This document shows, piece after piece, positions 1 to 6,684 of a DNA stretch of 6,837 nt. The DNA is taken from the NCBI GenBank assembly GCA_017630975.1, contig JAGBUF010000262.1:1-6837 (forward strand), in the 5' to 3' direction. The stretch comes from Paraprevotella sp. (GTDB lineage Bacteria; Bacteroidota; Bacteroidia; Bacteroidales; Bacteroidaceae). A program made the position numbers and the translations under genes. The notes below the pieces were generated by a model. The model ran no database searches. It was not told where the DNA came from and saw only the letters and a list, made by a program, of their open reading frames with translations. Position 1 is the first letter of the stretch, and each line of letters starts with the position of its first letter.

Positions 1-1
1 A

Positions 2-328
2 GGTAACTCTACCAACCCGACTCGTTTCCAACACCCAACAGCTGGTACTTACAAGAAAGAACGCGTATTGGCAGGTAAGCCTTACTTCTCAGTAGCTTCT
101 GGTGGTGGTACAGGTCGCACATTGCACCCAGATAATATGGCTGCTGGTCCTGCTTCATACGGTATGACAGACACTATGGGTCGTATGCACTCAGATGCTC
201 AATTCGCTGGTTCTTCATCAGTTCCTGCTCACGTAGAAATGATGGGATTCTTGGGTATCGGTAACAACCCGATGGTAGGTTGTACAGTTGCTTGTGCTGT
301 TGACGTTGCTCAGGCTTTGAATAAGTAA
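2..328 (+). CDS. GGGtGRT family protein, C-terminal part (5' end outside window)
   Basis: The frame is open from the left edge to TAA at 326-328, giving about 108 C-terminal residues. The family's name-giving motif SGGGTGRTLHP is present, followed by a glycine/alanine/methionine-rich stretch (DNMAAGPASYGMTD) and an ending with two cysteines (GCTVACAVDVAQ). This matches the GGGtGRT protein family, which is common in Bacteroidales and Clostridia and whose function has not been established to my knowledge. Full-length members are, from memory, roughly 330 residues, so about two thirds lie upstream. The TTG at 68 is not the start, because the frame continues upstream with plausible protein sequence (STNPTRFQHPTAGTYKKERV). 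No signal peptide or membrane helix is visible in this part, so it is probably cytoplasmic. A terminator follows 25 bp after the stop, so this is the last gene of its transcript. The family call is firm; the role is unknown. Confidence 0.85.
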   Translation, partial: GNSTNPTRFQHPTAGTYKKERVLAGKPYFSVASGGGTGRTLHPDNMAAGPASYGMTDTMGRMHSDAQFAGSSSVPAHVEMMGFLGIGNNPMVGCTVACAVDVAQALNK

Positions 329-353
329 TCTACTGATTCTTAATAACTTTATG

Positions 354-384
354 GAGACATCCTTTCGAGGGTGTCTCTTTTTTT
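354..384 (+). terminator. Rho-independent terminator of the GGGtGRT gene
   Basis: A 9-bp stem (GAGACATCC at 354-362 pairing with GGGTGTCTC at 369-377, one T:G wobble) has a 6-nt loop, TTTCGA, and is followed directly by seven T residues (378-384). It lies 25 bp after the stop codon at 328. Read on the minus strand the stem is followed by CATAAAG rather than a T-run, so it should not efficiently terminate the convergent gene that ends at 421. Confidence 0.9.
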
Positions 385-420
385 ATGACTATAACTCCTC
401 AGTTTGAATTTGTTCTGTTG

Positions 421-942
421 TCAGATATTTCGTGACAAAATCACTCTCTCATTCAGAATTTCGCACAAATCCTTAGGTTTAATAGTCAAACATTCTGCAG
501 GGATAGCTTTTTTAATTCTGGGCACAATCTTATTGAACCTGCGAATGGCTCGACCAGCCTTTTCCGCATCTTCATTTTCCCGCAACTGCACGTCCTTTTT
601 GTATTGTATACCTATCAACGTTGTTCTCCCCTTTGTTGGTCCCACCTTCGTAAGATAAAAGCATTCTACATCCGCAAAGTGAATTTGATAAGTCTTTAAG
701 CCAGTACTTATAATGATACTATCGTCCGTAATCAGATAATATGGTGTGCGGGTTATTCTTTCTTTCAGCATAAGCCACAGCATGAATAGTCCTCCTATCA
801 CGAAAAACAAAGTACACAGCCAAATTATAATCCTATCATTTCCGTAAATAATACAATAAAAGCCAAGGGCTGCAAACCCAAAGCTACATGTAACGAGCAA
901 TACGCTCTTCCAAAGAGAATGATAAACTCTGATAGTTTCCAT
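421..942 (-). CDS. Small membrane protein with two N-terminal helices and a PH-like soluble domain (STM3941-like)
   Basis: A 173-residue protein. Two hydrophobic helices are evident at about residues 13-33 and 37-59, joined by a very short YGND turn, which predicts a helical hairpin in the inner membrane. Residues about 62-120 alternate in a beta-strand pattern (PYYLITDDSIIIST, then YQIHFADVECFYL), as in bacterial PH-like domains attached to membrane hairpins. The end (residues 148-168) has the layout IPAECLTI-KPKDLCEIL, which resembles the closing segment of proteins annotated as STM3941 family. The family is uncharacterised, and the match is from memory of the overall layout, not a search. 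The ATG at 942 puts the first helix 12 residues in, and no better upstream start is visible. It stands alone on the minus strand, 249 bp downstream of the GH127 gene and separated from it by a terminator. Existence as a gene is confident; the family name is moderate. Confidence 0.8.
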   Translation of the reverse strand: METIRVYHSLWKSVLLVTCSFGFAALGFYCIIYGNDRIIIWLCTLFFVIGGLFMLWLMLKERITRTPYYLITDDSIIISTGLKTYQIHFADVECFYLTKVGPTKGRTTLIGIQYKKDVQLRENEDAEKAGRAIRRFNKIVPRIKKAIPAECLTIKPKDLCEILNERVILSRNI

Positions 943-961
943 AAAATCCGATTTATTGATG

Positions 962-995
962 TAAATATAGCTAATCTACAGAAGACTACATCAAA
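962..995 (-). promoter_or_regulatory. Candidate promoter for the STM3941-like gene
   Basis: On the minus strand, TTTG (992-995) lies 22 nt upstream of TATATTTA (962-969), which differs from the Bacteroides -7 consensus TAnnTTTG only in its last base. The box ends 19 nt before the ATG at 942. The spacing is slightly longer than usual (about 19-21), so this is a weak but well-placed candidate. Confidence 0.35.
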
Positions 996-1090
996 TTATA
1001 TTGAAAAAAGGAATTAAATAACAAAACTTAGTAAAATCTGCAACTCTTTACTCCCCTGAACATCAAATATTAAAAAATCAATTGAGGTGT

Positions 1091-1126
1091 AAAAAATCGC
1101 GACTTCGATTATTAACAAAGCCGCGA
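1091..1126 (-). terminator. Rho-independent terminator of the GH127 gene
   Basis: On the minus strand, TCGCGGCTT (1126-1118) pairs with AAGTCGCGA (1105-1097). This is nine pairs with one G:T wobble, across a 12-nt loop, followed by six T residues (plus-strand A-run 1091-1096). It lies 65 bp beyond the GH127 stop at 1192 and upstream of the STM3941-like gene, so the two minus-strand genes are probably separate transcripts. A second small hairpin at 1156-1173 (TAGTGTG/CGCACTA, minus strand) lies in between and lacks a T-run. Confidence 0.7.
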
Positions 1127-1191
1127 GTAAATTCTTCTCGTGTTGCAATAATTCCGTAGTGCGTCAACACACTACAAAATGCAATAAACCT

Positions 1192-3591
1192 TTACTTTAC
1201 CTCCCACTCAAACACACCGGCTGAGTTGTCATCCGGAAGGACGACTTCCAACTTCAAAGAGGTGGTTTCCACCGGTGTGAAATGGATGGTATTAGCCTCA
1301 CCTTTCTTCACACCATATTCCTTCACTCCACTTACCGGTTGCCAGCTACCTTGTGCATCCTTGTAATAAACCTTCCATGCTTTTGGAACTCTACAACCAC
1401 CCCAAGGTGCATCGTCAAACCAATAGACTGTGGATGCCCCCACTTTCGTCGGGTTTTGGAATGTATATGTTATCCATTCCGTACTGTTCTTCTTGGGCCA
1501 CCAATGATAGTAAGGCACCGAACGGTCACTCTCGTCGGCAGGAACCAAGCGGTCGCTAATGGCAGTCAGAGCCGTAGTGCGATGTGATGCCTCCACCTTG
1601 CTTTTGGAAGCGATAGATGCCGGCATTGCCGGTTTCGCCGCACTCAAATCTTGTGGGAACCATACCATCATCTTGCCAGCGCCACGATGCGCCCAAGCAT
1701 AGTACGGCAACAACGTCAGTTTTACGTCCTTAGTCTGTAGTCTGCCTTCTCTGTCATAGTTCAATGTCTGCGCATTTCCCTCTAACATAATCAACCCTCC
1801 AAGCATATCTTGTTTGAACTTCACATTGAATCGCGGATTGCGGTTCATCAGTACCGTCATGATATCAAAGTCATTGTCGGGCCACTCGGCACAAAAAACA
1901 ATAGGACCGCGCTCGATAGCCACTCTACCTCTGTCGGCAGCCACTTTACGATGGCCTTTGACCACTCTCGGTGCCATATCAAAATGCACTTCCACCCTGT
2001 CGCCTTTCTTCCACTTCCTGTCTATCGTGAAATAACCTTTCTGCAATTCAGCCTCAACCGGCGTGCCATTCACCTTTACCGAATAAGTCAAACGCTCACC
2101 ATCACTGTAACGATACAAGTCGCTCGGCACCACTTCGCCTCTCACCCATCCCGGTATACGAATCTTCATGGCAAAGTTTCCCGCCTTATTCTTTTTCACA
2201 GTGATGGTAACATCTTCGGTCCAAGGATAAACGGTGGATTGTTCCAATGACACATCCTTGCCTTTCACTTTCAAGTCCGCGCTGTTTGACATGAACAGAT
2301 TGACATAAACCTCCTTATCCTTCACCGCATAAACATAGCCCGGCAAAGATGGGATGAAACGACAGATATTAGACGGACAGCATGCGCATCCAAACCATGG
2401 TTGGCGCTGATGTTGTCCCATGCTCTCCAACGGGTTGGGATAGAAGAAAGCACCACCATCCAATGAGACTCCGGAAATCAAGCCGTTATACAATGTACGT
2501 TCCAACACGTCATAGTATTTAGACTCACCATGCAACAAGAACAAACGATGGTTGACATATACATTACCAATAGCAGCACACGTCTCGCAGTATGCCGACA
2601 TATTGGGCAATTCATAATTCTTGCCGAATGCCTCACCACTCGCCGTTGCTCCGATACCACCGGTGATATAATACTTTTTGGAAACTATATTGTCCCAAAT
2701 CTTACCAATAGCTTTGATATATGCCGAGTCGCCAGTCAGAGCCGCCACATCAGCCATTCCGGCATACATATATACAGCGCGCACGGCATGGCCGACAGCC
2801 TCGTCTTGCTCAATCACAGGTTTATGTGCCTGACTGTATTCATCCTTTCGCGATGTATAACCACGCTTATCAAGGAAGAACTTAGCCATATCCAAGTACT
2901 TTTTCTCGCCCGTCACCAAATACAACTTAGCTAAAGCCATTTCTGCAATCTGATGTCCGGGCACACGCACCAACTGCCCTTCTCCGTCACCAATGGCCTT
3001 ACATACACAATCGGCATAACGAATGGCAATATCCAGGAAATTTCGTTTTCCTGTAGCCTGATAGTGGGCAATGGCGCCTTCTACCATGTGACCAAGATTG
3101 TAGAACTCATGACTCAAATCCTCCACCTTCTCCCAACGCTCACTACCAGCCCAATTATGCGGATGTTTAGGATTCATCGTACGACTAGTATATAAATAGC
3201 CATCCGGTTCTTGTCCTGTGGCCACAATTGCCAACACGCTATCAATATAAGCTTCCAGTTTCTTATCGGGATAAGTCTGCAACAAGTAACTTGCTCCCTC
3301 TATGGTCTTATAAACATCCGTATCATCAAAAGAAAAACCTTCTACCTTATACGATTCACTTGGATGAGCTGCTTTTACAAAATTCTCATAGCGTCCGGTT
3401 TCTTCACATTTGCTGAAAGCCAATGGAATGGTCACCTCACGACTTGCTTTCAGGCGTTGCCCCCAAAAGGCATCATTTACTTTAACCGAAGTGAAAGGTA
3501 CCGGAGTAAAAGGATAACCGCTCTCGTTCTTTTGCGCATTGACATTTATCGACAACAAGAACGATAACAATACAACATTCAGTTTCTTCAT
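1192..3591 (-). CDS. Secreted glycoside hydrolase family 127 (beta-L-arabinofuranosidase type) with C-terminal beta-sandwich domain
   Basis: A 799-residue protein. Residues 1-19 are a Sec signal peptide (MKKLNVVLL...VNA, cleavage before Q20), which argues for a periplasmic enzyme. Residues about 30-540 are the alpha/alpha-barrel catalytic region. The Zn/cysteine site of GH127 can be placed by comparison with Bifidobacterium HypBA1 (Glu322, Glu338, Cys340, Cys417, Cys418). Here it is SGEAF Glu320 (acid/base), CETC Glu336 and Cys338, and CACC Cys404 (nucleophile) and Cys405. The 16-residue spacing between the two glutamates is identical. HypBA1 releases beta-L-arabinofuranose; a Bacteroides GH127 also removes aceric acid from rhamnogalacturonan II, so the substrate is not fixed. 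Residues about 655-799 (EWITYTF, WGGCRVPKAWKVYY, FEWEVK end) look like an F5/8-type C or CBM-like beta-sandwich, accounting for the length beyond HypBA1 (about 658 residues). The start at 3591 is chosen because it begins the signal peptide; the in-frame extension to 3702 adds 37 lysine-rich residues and runs through the promoter. No SusC/SusD pair or other glycosidase lies beside it in this window. Confidence 0.93.
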   Translation of the reverse strand: MKKLNVVLLSFLLSINVNAQKNESGYPFTPVPFTSVKVNDAFWGQRLKASREVTIPLAFSKCEETGRYENFVKAAHPSESYKVEGFSFDDTDVYKTIEGASYLLQTYPDKKLEAYIDSVLAIVATGQEPDGYLYTSRTMNPKHPHNWAGSERWEKVEDLSHEFYNLGHMVEGAIAHYQATGKRNFLDIAIRYADCVCKAIGDGEGQLVRVPGHQIAEMALAKLYLVTGEKKYLDMAKFFLDKRGYTSRKDEYSQAHKPVIEQDEAVGHAVRAVYMYAGMADVAALTGDSAYIKAIGKIWDNIVSKKYYITGGIGATASGEAFGKNYELPNMSAYCETCAAIGNVYVNHRLFLLHGESKYYDVLERTLYNGLISGVSLDGGAFFYPNPLESMGQHQRQPWFGCACCPSNICRFIPSLPGYVYAVKDKEVYVNLFMSNSADLKVKGKDVSLEQSTVYPWTEDVTITVKKNKAGNFAMKIRIPGWVRGEVVPSDLYRYSDGERLTYSVKVNGTPVEAELQKGYFTIDRKWKKGDRVEVHFDMAPRVVKGHRKVAADRGRVAIERGPIVFCAEWPDNDFDIMTVLMNRNPRFNVKFKQDMLGGLIMLEGNAQTLNYDREGRLQTKDVKLTLLPYYAWAHRGAGKMMVWFPQDLSAAKPAMPASIASKSKVEASHRTTALTAISDRLVPADESDRSVPYYHWWPKKNSTEWITYTFQNPTKVGASTVYWFDDAPWGGCRVPKAWKVYYKDAQGSWQPVSGVKEYGVKKGEANTIHFTPVETTSLKLEVVLPDDNSAGVFEWEVK

Positions 3592-3620
3592 AAACTTTGA
3601 TATTAAAATTGAACTTTTCA

Positions 3621-3628
3621 CAAAGATA
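3621..3628 (-). promoter_or_regulatory. -7 box of the GH127 promoter
   Basis: TATCTTTG on the minus strand (plus strand CAAAGATA) is an exact match to the Bacteroides -7 consensus TAnnTTTG. It ends 29 nt before the ATG at 3591, giving a leader of about 20-25 nt. No clean TTTG -33 element is seen at the expected distance; the nearest is TGTT at 3650-3653. Its position also supports the 3591 start over the longer frame. Confidence 0.6.
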
Positions 3629-3701
3629 ATAAATTTAGGGATAACATATAACACCCTTTGTTTCTTTGTCTTGTTCTCTTTTATTTTTACCACAAAAAAC
3701 A

Positions 3702-3709
3702 TATCTTTG
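3702..3709 (+). promoter_or_regulatory. -7 box of the exoA promoter
   Basis: TATCTTTG matches the Bacteroides -7 consensus exactly and ends 30 nt before the ATG at 3740. The -33 region at the right spacing (3679-3682) reads TTTT instead of TTTG, inside a T-rich tract. It is the same octamer, at nearly the same distance from the start codon, as the divergent GH127 promoter. Confidence 0.6.
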
Positions 3710-3739
3710 TCGTCTAAAAACTCAAACGTAAGAAATCAA

Positions 3740-4492
3740 ATGAAATTCATATCGTGGAACGTTAATGGTATCAGAGCTTGTTGTGAAAAGGGCTTTAGAG
3801 AGATTTTCAAGGAACTGGACGCTGATTTCTTCTGCTTGCAAGAGACGAAAATGCAAGCCGGTCAGTTGGACTTGCAGTTTGAAGGTTACCAATCCTGTTG
3901 GAACTACGCCGAGAAGAAAGGTTACTCGGGAACCGCCATCTTCACCAAGCATGAACCGCTGAACGTCATCTACGGTATTGGTAGTGACGAACACGACTGC
4001 GAAGGGCGTGCCATCACATTGGAAATGCCGGATTTCTTCCTCGTTACCGCTTATGTACCCAATTCACAGGACGAACTCAAACGTCTGGACTACCGCATGC
4101 GTTGGGACGATGCCTTCCGCAATCATCTGATGAAACTGGATGCACAAAAACCAGTGATTGTCTGCGGCGACTTGAATGTGGCACATCAGGAGATAGACTT
4201 GAAGAACCCCAAGACGAACCACTACAATGCCGGTTTCACAGACGAAGAGCGCGAGAAGTTCAGCATTTTGTTGGACGCCGGCTTCACTGATACGTTCCGT
4301 TATTTCTATCCAGATATGAAAGACATCTATTCATGGTGGTCTTACCGTTTTCAAGCAAGACAGAAAAATGCAGGGTGGCGGATTGATTACTTTTTGGCAT
4401 CCAAACGATTGGAAGAAAAACTAACCGGAGCAAAAATCCATACAGATATATATGGTTCAGACCATTGCCCGGTAGAAGTCACTCTACGATAA
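3740..4492 (+). CDS. exoA: Exodeoxyribonuclease III / AP endonuclease (ExoA type)
   Basis: A 250-residue enzyme of the exonuclease-endonuclease-phosphatase fold, acting in base excision repair. It cuts the backbone 5' of abasic sites and removes 3' blocking groups. All catalytic motifs are visible: Asn7 in WNVNGIR, Glu35 in LQETK (metal ligand), Tyr105 in YVPNS, Asp144 and Asn146 in CGDLNVAH, the abasic-site pocket stretch YSWWSYR (197-203), Asp216 in WRIDYF, and the Asp241-His242 pair in GSDHCPVE. The length and the motif sequence fit the B. subtilis ExoA/human APE1 branch (ExoA 252 residues) better than E. coli XthA (268). The start at 3740 puts the first conserved beta strand (MKFISWNVNG) at the N-terminus. 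The frame stays open back to 3539, but that would overlap the signal-peptide region of the divergent GH127 gene and the promoter, so it is rejected. It is probably transcribed with the FNT gene 28 bp downstream. No missing residues are seen. Confidence 0.96.
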   Translation: MKFISWNVNGIRACCEKGFREIFKELDADFFCLQETKMQAGQLDLQFEGYQSCWNYAEKKGYSGTAIFTKHEPLNVIYGIGSDEHDCEGRAITLEMPDFFLVTAYVPNSQDELKRLDYRMRWDDAFRNHLMKLDAQKPVIVCGDLNVAHQEIDLKNPKTNHYNAGFTDEEREKFSILLDAGFTDTFRYFYPDMKDIYSWWSYRFQARQKNAGWRIDYFLASKRLEEKLTGAKIHTDIYGSDHCPVEVTLR

Positions 4493-4520
4493 CACAAAAC
4501 ATCATATTTTTACTGGCCCA

Positions 4521-5117
4521 ATGATAGAAACATTAAAATCAGCCATCTTGTCCGGTATTGCCGTCGGTATTGCCGGATTCGGATTCCTTGCCACCCGCGA
4601 CATCGTGGGAAGTATATTGTTCGCCTTTGCTTTGCTCACCGTTGTCAGTTACAAACTCAAGTTATATACAGGAACGGCAGGATTCATCAAAAAGAACGAG
4701 ATTCCTTATTTATTATATGTGTTGTTCGGCAACCTCATCGGTTGCTTTATTATGGCACTTTTGGCACGTTGTTCTCCTATGGAACTACAAACATCCGCCC
4801 AGAATTTATTACAGGGAAGATTGGCCATCGGTCCTATCAAAGGTGGATTGCTTGCCATTGGTTGCGGTTTCATCATGACCACTGCCGTCACCTTTGCCCG
4901 CAAAGGGAACAATTTGCCCTTGCTCATCGGAGTACCGCTCTTTATCACTTGCGGGTTCCCGCATTGTGCGGCAGACGCATTTTTTTACCTCACTGCACCC
5001 TTTGACTTCTGGATGAACCACCTTGGAGAAATCCTGACTTTCTATGTATGTATCGTCATCGGTAATTTCGTAGGATGTAATCTCTATCGTTGGGTGATGG
5101 GCAAGAATCCTGAGTAA
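4521..5117 (+). CDS. Short formate/nitrite transporter (FNT) family channel
   Basis: A 198-residue integral membrane protein with six hydrophobic segments at about residues 5-24, 28-47, 62-82, 104-126, 132-157 and 168-192. FNT signatures are in the expected order: LYTGTAG (Thr50, corresponding to FocA Thr91 in the loop of broken helix 2), GNLIG in helix 3, LAIGCGF in helix 4, CGFPHCAADAFF in helix 5 with His148 at the position of FocA pore His209, and IGNFVG near the end (Asn182, FocA Asn262). FNT proteins are pentameric inner-membrane channels for formate, nitrite, hydrosulfide or lactate; which anion applies here cannot be read from the sequence. The protein is much shorter than FocA (285) because both termini and the loops are trimmed, not because a helix is lost. 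FocA Asn172 and Glu208 appear replaced by Gly116 and Pro147, so gating and selectivity may differ. The ATG at 4521 is 28 bp after exoA and both genes end at the same terminator, which suggests an operon. The family is confident, the substrate unknown. Confidence 0.85.
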   Translation: MIETLKSAILSGIAVGIAGFGFLATRDIVGSILFAFALLTVVSYKLKLYTGTAGFIKKNEIPYLLYVLFGNLIGCFIMALLARCSPMELQTSAQNLLQGRLAIGPIKGGLLAIGCGFIMTTAVTFARKGNNLPLLIGVPLFITCGFPHCAADAFFYLTAPFDFWMNHLGEILTFYVCIVIGNFVGCNLYRWVMGKNPE

Positions 5118-5133
5118 GAGATATACAAAACAC

Positions 5134-5173
5134 TAAATAAAAAACAGCGGGATATCCCGCTGTTTTTTATTTA
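5134..5173. terminator. Bidirectional terminator: 40-bp perfect palindrome
   Basis: Two perfect 20-bp arms (5134-5153 and 5154-5173) meet without a spacer. The core is CAGCGGGATATCCCGCTG, flanked by an A6 run on the left and a T6 run on the right. Read on +, a GC-rich stem is followed by TTTTTTATTT, ending the exoA-FNT transcript 17 bp after its stop. Read on -, the structure is identical and lies 28 bp after the lipoprotein stop at 5201. It therefore serves both converging genes. Confidence 0.93.
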
Positions 5174-5200
5174 TCTGTACTCGGCAAAATAATTTCAGTA

Positions 5201-6487
5201 TTAATTCACGCTATACTTTGTTCGATAGTACACTGTATTCGGCACAACTGTTTCCACCTCTACCCAAAGGTAGTTGGTGTATCGCATACGTTCGTTTTCA
5301 AAGGCAAGGTAAATGGTCTTTGCTCCCTTGGCCGGGATACGACCATTGCAAGACTGCGTACCGATTGTTGAATAATCCACATCATAATTGAGCAACGCTG
5401 CCCTCTTTGTGCCATCCTGGAATTGCTTTGCCTGCGATTGGTTACGGAACACATACATATTACAGTAGGCATCTTCCTCACGAATAGGGCGATTATCATC
5501 AAGTAAGGTATTGAGCAGACCATTGCTTGTAGACTTCTCATAAATTGGTAAACCCAAAAACTCTATGCGTTTATAAGAGCGAGTAAGGTTGTCATGAAAC
5601 ATTCCGTCACCAATGCGACTGCTCTCACTTGTGGCAATACGCATTGAGTAGAGAATATCTGTTGCTCCTGCCGGTATAGGCACAGCCACCAATGCTTTTG
5701 CATTACCCGAAAACATTGCTTTAAGTTGTCCGCGCAATGTGAATTTGCGAGGTTCATCAAAACATTTACGCATCACAACACCGGGTACAGCTTTCGCACC
5801 CAAATCGCCCTTTTTACATTCTACCTTCTCGGTACGAATGGTGGGACGATTGTATATATCCGTCACGGAGACAGGGCGGACGCCGAGCGATACACTCGCA
5901 TACTGTTTGCCTTGCGGCACAATCTCCAACAGATAAATACCTGTATTGGAGATGACAACCGATTCGGACAATTTACTCTTCTGATATGACTTTATCAGTC
6001 GCTCTGTATCGGCATTATAAAGCCTTGCTGTGAGTGAAGACGTGGCTTCAATCTTACAAAAGAGTGTTTCGCCTTTTTTGAGATATACAGGATAATAAGT
6101 GCGCTCTGTAAAGAGTTGCTCCGGTACATTTACCAAATTAACCTCTCCCGACTTCAACATAACATATTCGGCAATTTCCAAAGCACGCTCCTGACAAAAT
6201 TCAGCACGCATCTTCAATGAATCGCAATACTGCATGGTCGCCACATTCATTCCCTCGTCATTGTAATCGTAATCCAGTTCTTCCAATTTCGCCATCAGAG
6301 CTTCAATCTGCTCCTGCGATGGTGAATCCAACAACGCATCGCATAACGCTTCTACCTGCTCTATCTCTTGCAAAGCTCTGTCGTAACGATATGCCTCTCG
6401 ATCAGAAAGATTAATTCCATTTTTTTCACCACAACCTCCCAATACTAATAATATAAGGAGAATCGAAATATACTTCATTGTTTTCAT
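5201..6487 (-). CDS. Lipoprotein of unknown function with helical N-terminal region and beta-rich domains
   Basis: A 428-residue protein that I do not recognise as a named family. Residues 1-19 form a lipoprotein signal (hydrophobic ISILLILLVLGGC, lipobox LGGC, lipidated Cys19), so it is anchored in an envelope membrane. The residues after Cys19 (GEKNGIN) lack the acidic surface-export signal known from Bacteroidota, which favours the periplasmic face, tentatively. Residues about 30-112 are charged and helical, probably a coiled coil. Residues about 115-205 are beta-rich, and their ending (VVISNTGIYLLEIVPQG) resembles PPC-like beta-sandwich domains; this is an inference from pattern only. Residues 206-428 contain a second beta-rich region (ALVAVPIPAGATDILYSMRI, and a WVEVETVV end). 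Four cysteines (144, 224, 242, 342) sit in the beta-rich part. The first ATG (6487) is used; Met4 (6478) would also leave a workable signal. It converges on the FNT gene with a shared terminator, and a small ORF ends 34 bp upstream of its start. Confidence 0.85.
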   Translation of the reverse strand: MKTMKYISILLILLVLGGCGEKNGINLSDREAYRYDRALQEIEQVEALCDALLDSPSQEQIEALMAKLEELDYDYNDEGMNVATMQYCDSLKMRAEFCQERALEIAEYVMLKSGEVNLVNVPEQLFTERTYYPVYLKKGETLFCKIEATSSLTARLYNADTERLIKSYQKSKLSESVVISNTGIYLLEIVPQGKQYASVSLGVRPVSVTDIYNRPTIRTEKVECKKGDLGAKAVPGVVMRKCFDEPRKFTLRGQLKAMFSGNAKALVAVPIPAGATDILYSMRIATSESSRIGDGMFHDNLTRSYKRIEFLGLPIYEKSTSNGLLNTLLDDNRPIREEDAYCNMYVFRNQSQAKQFQDGTKRAALLNYDVDYSTIGTQSCNGRIPAKGAKTIYLAFENERMRYTNYLWVEVETVVPNTVYYRTKYSVN

Positions 6488-6521
6488 TTCATCAATTATT
6501 GGGCATTATTATAAACTTTGT

Positions 6522-6662
6522 TCAACTAACCACACACGATCTCATATCAATAATATTACCTATAGCGAGATACTCATCAATGAGTTGACCACCATCATAA
6601 TGATACTCATATTTATCGTCCATCTGCTTCAAGTACGACCCCACCTCCTTGAGTATAGCAAT
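6522..6662 (-). other. Small open reading frame (46 codons without ATG; 33 codons from ATG) upstream of the lipoprotein gene
   Basis: On the minus strand the frame opens after a TGA at 6666-6668 and closes at TGA 6522-6524, 34 bp before the lipoprotein start. The first ATG is at 6623, giving 33 residues beginning MDDKYEYHYDGGQLIDEYLA. Upstream of it the frame still reads as plausible protein (IAILKEVGSYLKQ), with GTG (6644) and TTG (6632) as possible starts. An AAGGAGGTGG sequence at 6642-6651 lies 10 nt before the TTG, but Bacteroidota rarely depend on such sites. The composition (acidic, Tyr-rich, no runs of one residue) looks more like protein than random intergenic DNA. It could be a small gene, a leader peptide of the lipoprotein transcript, or the tail of a decayed gene. 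I recognise no family. Confidence 0.35.
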
Positions 6663-6684
6663 GAATCATTTATACTGAATTATG

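Noticed and set aside
404..658. 84-codon plus-strand frame opposite the STM3941-like gene
   Set aside because: Antisense to a protein with clear helices and domain pattern; composition is not protein-like.
1156..1173. Small hairpin TAGTGCG/CACACTA between the GH127 stop and its terminator
   Set aside because: Seven pairs with a wobble but no T-run on either strand; the terminator at 1091-1126 fits better.
1810..2250. 146-codon plus-strand frame inside the GH127 gene
   Set aside because: Antisense shadow, rich in His, Ser and Arg, with no family resemblance.
2530..2934. 134-codon plus-strand frame inside the GH127 gene
   Set aside because: It is antisense to well-conserved GH127 coding sequence, with no promoter or recognisable protein pattern.
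3592..3702. N-terminal extension of the GH127 frame to a start at 3702
   Set aside because: It would place 37 lysine-rich residues in front of a clear signal peptide and run across the -7 box at 3621-3628.
3539..3739. N-terminal extension of the exoA frame to 3539
   Set aside because: It overlaps the start of the divergent GH127 gene and its promoter; the conserved first strand of the ExoA family begins at the ATG at 3740.
6638..6651. Plus-strand CCACCTCCTT resembling the 3' end of 16S rRNA
   Set aside because: Only about nine bases match and no other rRNA sequence surrounds it; this is simply the complement of a purine-rich GGAGG.
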